From Alviniconcha marisindica (taxonomy: Eukaryota > Mollusca > Gastropoda > Provannidae): a DNA stretch of 64,000 nt. The stretch is from NCBI GenBank assembly GCA_018857735.1, contig JABMCL010000190.1:780001-844000 (forward strand), written 5' to 3'. Every line of letters starts with the position of its first letter. The stretch's first letter is position 1. The notes under the pieces were generated by a model that searched no databases, was not told the DNA's origin, and saw only the letters and a program-made list of their open reading frames with translations. A program made the translations under genes and the position numbers. Of this stretch, positions 42,173 to 49,599 are shown piece by piece.

Positions 42173-45100
42173 AAAGTGTATTATGTTTTCTTATACATTG
42201 TTTCTTTTGTTTTTGCAGGCCGCTTGCTGTGATAATTACTTTTCTTGAAACTGTTTTCCTCCTCCACTACTGCGTGGAACTATGCGTGAGGTAAGGAAAC
42301 AGCTTTGGCGGTGGGTGAAAGTGCAAACTTGTACATATACATGTATACATTTAACAGTGAAAAACACAGGGTGATTTTGCAGTTTTCAGAGGTTGTAAGT
42401 GCTGGCTTAAAAGTTAAATGGGTAGTCGGTCATATGGCATGGGGTCTACTGGATTGATCGCCGAGTCCTGCATTCTTGTCTTCCAGTCTGTTTGGAACTG
42501 TGGCTGTGAAACTGGGAGTGATTATCTAGTCGTTCAGATGAAAGTGAATGAATCATCTTATGGTGTGTCTGTGTATGATCTATAATCTATCTATATAGCG
42601 ATTCAGGTTTACAAGTAAGTAAGTTGGTGTTTTACGCCCAGTCAGCCAGTGCGGTTATATCAGGGCACTAGAGATTCAGGTATATACACACATACAGAGT
42701 TGTTTAATTAAGATTTTTTTTAACTAAGGTGTAATACACCAATTTTAACTAAGGTGTAATACACCCAGTTGCAGCTTCACCTACCACAACAGCAACAAAT
42801 GTGGAACAGAGTTGACTGCTAGCATTCTGAGAGGAAAAAAAGATCAAACCACACAAAAAGGTTAAATGAACCAAGTGAAAGTGAAGTCATTTCCTTTTTG
42901 TTCATTATTTCTTTGTCGATTAACTGTTTGTTATTTCAAAACTGCGGCCTGCCCAGAAACCTGGTGCATGTTTTGTGTCATGATCAGGTATCCTGTTAAA
43001 ATTTACAGGCATTCTTTGGAACGTTTGTGTTTTTTAAGCCTTTGCCAACAGCTTTAAATCATTACACTGAGGTGTACTGCATATGCAGTTGGCTTGCTGG
43101 CTGGTGATTACATTTTGCCCTCATTCGGTAGCCACACCTGTGTGTATACACAGATTGTAGACTTTGTTGCTGCTACAGGTGATACACAGAACCAACACCC
43201 AAGGGAGTTAATTGGCGCTCAAAATATGTGACACAAGTACAACAACAAAGACCTGATTGAGAGAGATCGTGTATTGATTCTGCAGGCGCGCTCTGGCCTT
43301 GTTCTGTTTGAGACTGGTGATACACAGACTTTAGACTTTGTTGCTGCTATGTAGATCAGGTCACACAAGCCAGACAGCTTGCTCTGTTGGTTCCATTTTC
43401 TTTGGCAACAGCCCAGGCACGCATGCCTGGTGCAATAACATTAGAAAAACACTTACGTTAGAAGTTTTTTTTGTGAAAAAAGGTTTGAGGTGTGAAGATT
43501 TGAATTTAATTCTATGCAAGGTATGTGTGCCCTCAAGAGGTTATTGAACTCATTACACAGGGAATAAACTCAGGCAACTGTCACTTCCCATGTGTGCCTA
43601 ACAAACGTTCAGTCATCATTTCAGCTGTCATTCTCAACATACAATAGCAGAAGACAGTCCACTTGGAACTCAACTAAATGACACCTCTTCCCCCCCCCTC
43701 TTTTTTTTCTTCTTCTTTTTTTAACAACAAAGCAGTCATTCTGGGAGGGTTGGAGGGCAAGAGAGACTGACAGCAAAACTTGCCCTAATACAACCATCAT
43801 GGTTGGCTGGGAGTTAAAAAACCAGTCATCCATCTTGAAAGCCAAGTTTTCCTTCTGACACCAACGTTGTGGTGAATGTACACTTATATTTTAACTGTTA
43901 GTTTTTTGTTTGGACATCACCACATTTTGCCACATTAAGGCCATCCTTAAATGAATTTAATTTTGGTTTAATAAACCTTAACAAAACTGGATGTGTACAA
44001 GCACATAGACACGCACATGCATGTATGCCCTTTGTTTTGTGATGCAAGACTTGAAAGAAAAAAAATCGGGGGGAATATTGTCTGCCTGGCTGCTGTGGTT
44101 GCAGTCTGGAGTTTTTAGCATGGACCTTGAAGGGTCTGTGACAGAAGAATTAAAGCGCATTACTGTTAAATGTGACTGCCATTTGTGTGTTTCAGCCCAT
44201 CCAGTATATGTGTGCGTGTGTGGGATGCAGTTCTGTGGCTGGATGACTGGAGAAAGGGGCTGCTGTATGTGCTGCTAGCCATCCCTTGTTTCCTCAGTCC
44301 CAAAACTGTCATGTTGGGCATCATTTCAGGTCAGTATCAGTGTCTGTGCTGCTAGCCATCCCTTGTTTCCTCAGTCCCAAAAATGTCATGTTCGGCATCG
44401 TTTCAGGTCAGTCTCAGTGTCTGTGCTGCTAACCATCCCGTGTTTCCTTAGTCCCAAAGCTGTCATGTTCGGCATCGTTTCAGGTCAGCATCAGTATCAG
44501 TGTCTGTGCTGCTAGCCATCTGCTGTTTGTTATCCCAGTCTATCCCCAAACTGTCATGTCAGGCATCGTTTCTGGTCAGTATCAGCATCTGCACTGCTTA
44601 CCATCTTCTGTTTATTATCCCAGTCTGTTCCCAAACTATCATGTTGGGCACCGTTTCAGGTCAGTATCAGTGCCTGTGCTGTTGCCATCTCCTGTTTATT
44701 ATTCCAGTCTGTCCCAGAACCTTCATGTTGGGTATCTTTCAAGTCAGTATCAGTGTTTCTGCTTGCTCTCTCCTGTTTTATATCCTTGTCTGTCCGCATA
44801 TTGACTTTTGGGGCATTGTTTCTGGTCAGTGTCAATGTATGAAGTGCTAGTCTAGTACCAGCATAACCTCCAGAAGGAATAGATTGGTTTGTGCAATTGA
44901 AGAGTGATTTGTTTTTGTTTTTATAACTAACAGAAAAGTAGGCTTTTCAGCCAGCAGCAGCATGGCAGAACCTTGGAGAACAGGATCATGAAACAGAATG
45001 AGACCTCGAGTGCTTGTGTATAATAATAATTAGCAAAGGGAGTTGTAGCATACTGAGTAATCAGTGCCTGAAAGACGTCACAGGGACAAACATGAAAACA

Positions 45101-47566
45101 AAGACCCGAATCGCCTATTTGTTACTCTCACCGAGCATGCAGTATGTCTTGGAGAACAATCTTTGGCTCCCAGGATTGTTGCTGAGGAGAGTCGTTCCAC
45201 CCTGGTGGCACAGTTGCCAGATGGTCGATTGATGCCATTTGACGCGACGCTGCAGGGAAGAATTTTGCTCCGTCAGACCAGAGGACCCGGCGATGCGTGA
45301 AGGAAGAGCATTCTTATAACCTATGCTCTGAGCAGTGCCTATTTGCTGCTGTCTTCTGCACTTCCTGTGGCAGCCCAGGGGGCTCCATCTGAGAGGAGTG
45401 TTTCCTGAAATGTGATGTCCTTGTTGCCATCCTAGGAAGTAAACCATCGTCATTTTTTTGTGTATAGCACTTGCATTGTGTTCCATTTGTCGGCCTGAGC
45501 AGGCGTGATGCTGGCGGTGACGGGATTGCTGTACAGTCTCAAGACCTACAAGACTCGCCGAGAAGCTGTCGTAGACCAGTTTATTAGCAAGAAAACTTAT
45601 GACAGGTGAGTGTGTGTGCACGGGAAGTCGAGCGATGGAAGTGTTCTTGTGCAGGTTGTGTCCACGCAGTAGTGAGGGTCTGGGGTTCAGTCCTTCCCAC
45701 TGCCACGCTTAGAGGACTCGACCTCAGCTCTGGAACTTGGGATCAGTCTTCCTCAGTCCATCAGAGCTGACCCTCTCTGTCCCTTAACCCTTTCTACCCT
45801 GAGCAGTTTTGTCTGCTTGTACCTGACTCAAGTTGAGCCCAGAAACTGGTTTCATCAAACTGGTTTCAAAAGTCATGAATCTATACATACTAGTAAAAGA
45901 AGGGAGATAACTACAACCCACTGCCTTCAGTTGTTCCCAATGTGCCACAGTCAGAGCAAATTTCACTGAATTTCTTTGTATTTTACAAATTTCTTGAACA
46001 TTATGAGCAAGTGCCGAAGCTACACACTTAGGGTGGTTTCAGCTGAGGTGTTTGTTGACGAGGACGGTGATTTTGATCCGGATGTTGCTGATTCTTTATC
46101 AAATTCAAGAGAGCAAGTGTGCGAAACCAGTCAGCAATATAGTGTGGAAATGACAGTTTTCAGACTCTTCAGTGCTAAAAATACAGTAGTAACACCTCAA
46201 ATATTCCTTTCTTCATCTTTCACCAACTGCTGAAAGATAGTAAGTGAATGATATTTACTGAAAATCAAGCACAGCACTGCCTGTTCATGTTTAATAAGGA
46301 GTGCGAAATTTGGTGGCGCTCCCTTACGTAAAAGTGGAGATAATGAGCTCTAAACGCAGCAGCTGTGGTTTTTGAGCAGCAAGGCTAAAAACGCCCAGGC
46401 AGCAGAGGCTGCACAAGCATTAAAGCCTTCAGGGCTGAAAGGTTGAAGTGTTGACCCACAGTTCAGGAGCTTTGTGAAAGTCGAGGTGGCCATCCTGGGC
46501 TTTCCGTCCTAACGAGCCTTATATATGGTTTCTGTGGACGTAAAGCAATATTGAACCCATGCTTCGGCATTGGTCAGTTTATCCCTAATATGTCAGCTGA
46601 CATCCCAGGACATGAAGCTCTACATCATCATCATCATCAAGTGTTGACTAACAGTGAAAATGTACTCCTGATAATGGCCCGGTGCTTTACCTTTAGGTCA
46701 AACTGGCTCGCATCCCCCAGTTTGCCAGCCTTGGAGACTGAAATGCCATCCCAGTGTTGTTTTTACATTCTGGTGGTGTTATGCATCCCAGTGTTGTTTT
46801 ACATTCTGGTGGTGTTGTGGATCCCAGTGTTGTTTTACATTCTGGTGGTGTTGTGCATCCCAGTGTTGTTTTACATTCTGGTGGTGTTGTGCATCCCAGT
46901 GTTGTTTTACATTCTGGTGGTGGTGTGCATCCCAGTGTTTTACATTCTGAGTGGTGTTGTGCATCCCAGTGTTGTTTTACATTCTGGTGGTGGTGTGCAT
47001 CCCAGTGTTTTACATTCTGGTGGTGGTGTGCATCCCAGTGTTTTACATTCTGGTGGTGTTGTGCATCCCAGTGTTTTACAGTCTAGTGGTGTTGTGCATC
47101 CCAGTGTTGTTTTACATTCTGGTGGTGTTGTGCATCCCAGTGTTTTACATTCTAGTGGTGTTGTGCATCCCAGTGTTGTTTTACATTCTGGTGGTGTTGT
47201 GCATCCCAGTGTTGTTTTACATTCTGGTGGTGTTGTGCATCCCAGTGTTGTTTTACATTCTGGTGGTGGTGTGCATTCTTGTGCTGTTGTGCATTCTGGC
47301 AACAGTGTTTCATAGAATTAATTGCTATTTTTGTGTGTGATTGAAATGACGACAGTGCATTTCGTTTCGTTTTTTTCTGTGATTTTTGTTGTTGTTTTAT
47401 AGCACGGAGGTGGCATTGAATGTTCCAGTATCAAACGGTGACAGCGGTATTCATTTTCAGGTTTGATGACGAAGTCCAAGAGGACCTGGAAGAGAGCATC
47501 TCCAACCCTACGGACAATGTCACCATCATGAGCGTAGTTGATCAGATTGAAATCTTGGAAGTATGA
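35158..47566 (+). CDS. TMEM72: TMEM72-like four-helix membrane protein, 6 exons
   Basis: Exons 35158-35236, 41336-41396, 42219-42290, 44196-44329, 45503-45605 and 47461-47566, all GT-AG with matching phases. Total 555 bases, 184 residues plus TGA. Hydrophobic helices at about 11-35, 43-68, 91-104 and 108-127, a basic stretch after the last helix (KTYKTRREA), then an acidic cytosolic-type tail. Order and motifs parallel human TMEM72 (RLLGI...GVG.E, FYLL, LAYLLLSVACFL.P, G..L..TGL.Y.L followed by basic residues). The tail is shorter than the 275-residue human protein. TMEM72 has no established biochemical function; it is kidney-enriched in mammals. The family assignment rests on collinear pattern, without an alignment score. 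Confidence 0.75.
35676..35688. repeat. poly-G tract in TMEM72-like intron 1
   Basis: G run of about 15 bases around 35673-35687, preceded by a (CA)n at 35571-35590. Confidence 0.7.
35984..36155. repeat. Tandem duplication (~86 bp x 2)
   Basis: 'cgctttgaccctacaaggac' with about 65 further bases occurs at 35984 and again at 36070 with a few differences. In intron 1 of the TMEM72-like gene. Confidence 0.85.
36160..37225. other. TMEM72-like intron 1, anonymous part
   Basis: AT-rich, with no exon, no array and only a CA-rich stretch near 37050-37085. Base composition turns A-rich on the + strand from about 36.9 kb. Confidence 0.5.
37226..37501 (-). mobile_element. Candidate solo LTR (276 bp)
   Basis: Read on the minus strand the segment begins TGTAGAGGAAAC and ends CTCTCCATTACA (TG...CA). 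It holds AATAAA in 'gagcaaataaaacccttgc' about 105 bases before its end, as in the R region of an LTR. No primer-binding site or polypurine tract abuts it. The flanking five bases ('atata' and 'ataac') match only in part, so target-site duplication is not proved. No retroviral or retrotransposon genes are present. Confidence 0.4.
38276..38398 (+). CDS. Short ORF with YY1-like start context (possible first exon)
   Basis: A 40-codon open frame: MAAPAAIAGRLFESHVALRN, then MPRFKTKVSS... and TAA. The start lies in 'gaaaatggcggcacc', matching the AAnATGGCGGC motif bound by YY1 that overlaps many animal start codons. The surrounding 100 bases are CpG-richer than the rest of this intron. The N-terminus is Ala/Arg-rich without acidic residues for nine positions, as in mitochondrial targeting peptides. 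It may be a true microprotein, a first exon of another transcript inside TMEM72-like intron 1, or a retrocopied fragment. I do not recognise the family. Confidence 0.35.
   Translation: MAAPAAIAGRLFESHVALRNMPRFKTKVSSAPVPGLLTVQ
38465..38490. repeat. (TA)n-like tract
   Basis: 'catatatatatagatatata' and following bases, a short AT microsatellite. Confidence 0.7.
39041..39096 (+). repeat. Family C dispersed repeat fragment
   Basis: 'cttggtgttttacgcccagc' followed by 'agtgcggttatatca'. Near-identical pieces are at 42614-42662 (+), with inverted relatives at about 13815, 24155 and 60810 ('gttgactgggtgtaaaacac'). Probably part of an abundant SINE or its tail. Confidence 0.7.
39100..41335 (+). other. 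TMEM72-like intron 1, 3' part
   Basis: No exon seen. Holds a poly-C tract at 40613-40636 and otherwise unique sequence, ending in the acceptor 'tttttcag'. Confidence 0.5.
41336..41396 (+). CDS. TMEM72: TMEM72-like exon 2
   Basis: Encodes GLWGVGVEAIFYHHELGFYL plus two bases. It finishes helix 1 and carries the Gly-Val-Gly-x-Glu motif shared with TMEM72. The open frame reads into TAA right after the exon, but the donor CTGCT|GTAAGT precedes it and phase matches exon 3. Confidence 0.8.
41796..41895 (+). mobile_element. Family A element, solo arm
   Basis: 'gatccaaacacataaaaggt' to 'cccctttctgaagcgacaaa'. Same left arm as the elements at 17128 and 28262, with no right arm. Confidence 0.75.
42107..42169. 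repeat. (TA)n microsatellite
   Basis: About 31 uninterrupted TA dinucleotides, 50 bases upstream of TMEM72-like exon 3. A Tyr-Ile open frame across it is an artefact. Confidence 0.95.
42219..42290 (+). CDS. TMEM72: TMEM72-like exon 3
   Basis: Encodes LPLAVIITFLETVFLLHYCV then ELCV plus two bases: the second transmembrane helix, with a conserved-type acidic residue (Glu57) inside the membrane as in human TMEM72. Acceptor 'gtttttgcag', donor TGAG|GTAAGG. Confidence 0.8.
42614..42665 (+). repeat. Family C dispersed repeat fragment
   Basis: 'gtaagtaagttggtgtttta' then 'cgcccagtcagccagtgcgg' and 'ttatatcagggcac'. See the copy at 39041. Confidence 0.7.
43197..43310 (+). mobile_element. Family B element, partial copy
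   Basis: 'aagggagttaattggcgctc' with 'acaacaacaaagacc' matches the left arm of the palindromic element at 49327. 'tgattctgcaggcgcg' and 'ccttgttctgttt' match the sequence following its right arm. A 'tagactttgttgctgcta' repeat flanks it on both sides (43157 and 43331). Confidence 0.6.
44196..44329 (+). CDS. TMEM72: TMEM72-like exon 4
   Basis: Encodes SPSSICVRVWDAVLWLDDWR, then KGLLYVLLAIPCFLSPKTVM and LGIIS plus one base: loop, third helix with Pro-Cys-Phe-Leu-x-Pro as in TMEM72, and the start of helix 4. Acceptor 'gtgtttcag', donor TTTCAG|GTCAGT. The last ~68 bases are the founder of the following 77-bp array. Confidence 0.8.
44330..44840. repeat. 77-bp minisatellite made from the exon 4 end plus its donor
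   Basis: About six degenerate units: 'gtcagtatcagtgtctgtgc', 'tgctagccatcccttgtttc', 'ctcagtcccaaaactgtcat', 'gttgggcatcatttcag'. The last 60 bases of each unit copy the 3' end of exon 4, and every unit border recreates TTTCAG|GTCAGT. Inside each unit 'cttgtttcctcag' looks like an acceptor, so each could present a 32-base mini-exon. Later units are longer and more diverged. Confidence 0.9.
45043..45150 (+). mobile_element. Family B element, diverged left arm
   Basis: 'aaagggagtt', 'gaaagacgtcac' and 'aacaaagacccgaatcgcc' occur in the same order as in the palindromic copy at 49327. Confidence 0.5.
45503..45605 (+). CDS. TMEM72: TMEM72-like exon 5
   Basis: Encodes GVMLAVTGLLYSLKTYKTRR then EAVVDQFISKKTYD plus two bases: fourth helix (Thr-Gly-Leu-x-Tyr) followed by the basic membrane-proximal stretch, as in TMEM72. 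Acceptor 'ctgagcag', donor ACAG|GTGAGT. Confidence 0.8.
45788..46442. mobile_element. piggyBac-like deletion derivative (655 bp)
   Basis: The left end is TTAA|ccctttctaccctgagc. The right end read inverted is 'cctttcagccctgaagg', giving ~20-bp imperfect terminal inverted repeats, with the right target site altered to TTGA. An open frame at 45976-46233 (start 46003) has an acidic stretch 'VDEDGDFDPDVADS' resembling the disordered N-terminus of piggyBac-type transposases, and ends before any catalytic domain. In TMEM72-like intron 5. Confidence 0.6.
46755..47300. repeat. 36-bp minisatellite, ~15 units (intron 5)
   Basis: Units 'ttctggtggtgttgtgcatc' plus 'ccagtgttgttttaca', 30-36 bp. All unit lengths are multiples of three, so long hydrophobic or Pro/Cys-rich open frames exist on both strands; these are repeat artefacts. 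Confidence 0.95.
47461..47566 (+). CDS. TMEM72: TMEM72-like exon 6 (stop codon)
   Basis: Encodes FDDEVQEDLEESISNPTDNV then TIMSVVDQIEILEV and TGA: an acidic cytosolic tail. Acceptor 'tcattttcag' at 47460, phase 2 joining Arg150. Confidence 0.8.
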
Positions 47567-48857
47567 CACTGCACCTGTTCTTAGTTTATTGCTATTGTAC
47601 TATACCGAGCAACACCTTTTGCTTGGGTCATCTCTGCAACAGTGGTCTGCTTTTGGAGGTTCATGGACATGGAAGTGTTTCGTGCACTTAGGGCCAACCA
47701 CTTTTGGTACCTGGTGAAGAGTCTCGAGTGACGTGGTGCCTGCCTCAGTGGAGAGGTTGCACACAGGAGGTTGTGTCGTGTGGTTGTATGTGTGGGTGGG
47801 TGTCTGCGTGAGCGTGCATGCGTGTATGCATGCTTGCATGTGTGCGTGTGTGTGTGTGTGTGAGAGAGTGAGATATCTCATCTTCGATGAACTCAGGCTG
47901 AAGCAGTGTTTAGGTTTTCTGGTCTGCATAGTGTTGCGTCTGTGTTGAGGCTAACTTTTAAAAGTACCTGACAGTTTCTTCACCTGCTCAGACGTGGAAA
48001 ATGTCAGAGATCTTAAAGAATGGTGCATTTGTGTGCTGCTTGTTGCCGTTCTCACAAACAGGATTGCTTTGAAGCTAATGGTTTTCTTCTTTAAAGAGGC
48101 TAGCTTGTAGTAACCCCAGTTTTTTCATGTTGCATTGGCTGTGGATTTATTGCATCACACTGAGTTTTTAGAAGAGAGTGGGACATTAATATTTTTGTCC
48201 AGGGGGAAATAGATCAGTCAGAATGGAGTTGAATGATGTTCAACTGAAGAGATCTAGAATTATTTCTGAAAAAGTGAAAACTTACAAGTTTGTCCATCTG
48301 GTTCTGGTTTGCATGCTTGCTGACATTGGAGTAGGTTTGAAAAAGAGCTGCTGGCATTCTTTTAGATTAATCAGTGTGCCATTTGCAAAAAGTAAGTCAT
48401 GAATACATTTTTCTATGTGGTTTGTGCTACAAAATTCTGCTTGATGTTACTGTTGGTATTATTTCTTGTGAATGAGAACAGCTTTGATATTGAAGAGCAT
48501 GTTACAGACATATTTTGTAGTGTTTTTACTTTTGTTATCACCCCGTGCCTTGTATGACTACATGTTGATGAGAATATCAACAGTACTTGTAAACCACCCT
48601 CTGCATGAACTTCATCCAGAAACTCCAGACATACTTGCCATTTACATCTCAAACTGCTGAAAGAATTGTACTTTAGTTCAGATATTGTCATTCACTTCAA
48701 CCTATCGATCAAATGGTATTTTTATTGGGCAAATCCATGTGGTATGTTCTCAGTGCCTCACATAATACTATTCTAATACTAACACAAAAAACGCTCGTAC
48801 CTGCCCTTAAAATAATGTACAATCATGGAATACCAGTGCTGATAAGACACATGCACA

Positions 48858-48888
<31 letters not shown>

Positions 48889-49325
48889 ATGCAACACACC
48901 CAGTGGCTGTTTTGCCATCTGGCTTCAGATTGTTGTTCACTCGTGGTAGTTTGTGAGGTGGTTGTGTGGTGTGTATTTAGACATTGCTATGAAACTGTGT
49001 ATCCATTGTACATAGAGGAATTCAGACAGGATCTGTGTGAGTGTGGTCAGCTATGCCCTTGGTGCCTTTGCATTATACCTATGATAGGTGAGAGTTGATA
49101 TTCTGTACACATCCTGAGCAGTCCACTCTCCTGACATACTCTGAGCACTTGCTAGTCTGGCAGGCTGGTTATCATTTGTATTTTAAAATTTTCTTTTGAT
49201 AAAACCGTGAAAGAAAATGTCCCTGTCATTTTGTAAAACAATGTTTTAAACTATATTGCAAGCAATTTGTCAGTCATAAATTTATCAAGCATTTATTGCT
49301 GCTGTTTGCTTTATGCAAAACAACA
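47567..49325 (+). other. TMEM72-like 3' UTR / downstream region
   Basis: T-rich on the + strand, with (TG)n at 47843-47863 and a C/CA tract at 48858-48890. No coding exon is recognised. Confidence 0.4.
48858..48890. repeat. poly-C / (CA)n tract
   Basis: A C run of about 18 followed by CA repeats. Confidence 0.8.
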
Positions 49326-49326
49326 A

Positions 49327-49584
49327 ACAAGGGAGTTCATTGGCGCTTGAAAGATGTCACGCAAACACAACAACAAAGACCCGAGTCACCTACGGTAACT
49401 CACCTGGCATGCCAGTAAATACAAGGTACATAAACTCCACCAGAAGCATACCATCTGAGAATGTGTGTCTGGTAGAGATTATGTACCTTGTATTTACTTG
49501 CATGAGTGAGAGCTACTGTAGACGACTGGTCTTTGGTTTTTTTTGTGTGTGACATCTTTTAAGCGCTGATTACCTCCCTTGTGT
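49327..49584. mobile_element. Family B foldback element (palindromic copy, 258 bp)
   Basis: The ends 'acaagggagttcattggcgc' and 'gcgctgattacctcccttgt' are inverted repeats. Inner arms pair at 'aagatgtcac', 'caaagacc' and, perfectly, 16 bases of 'aatacaaggtacataa'. No coding capacity: a MITE-like hairpin. Partial copies lie near 43200 and 45045. Confidence 0.75.
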
Positions 49585-49599
49585 GTTGATTCTGCACAG

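Noticed and set aside
42016..42294. 92-codon frame including a Tyr-Ile run
   Set aside because: The 5' part is a (TA)n microsatellite; only the last 72 bases are the real exon 3 of the TMEM72-like gene.
46551..47315. 254-codon hydrophobic open frame and antisense Cys/Pro-rich frames
   Set aside because: Generated by a 36-bp tandem repeat in TMEM72-like intron 5; no conserved sequence outside the repeat.
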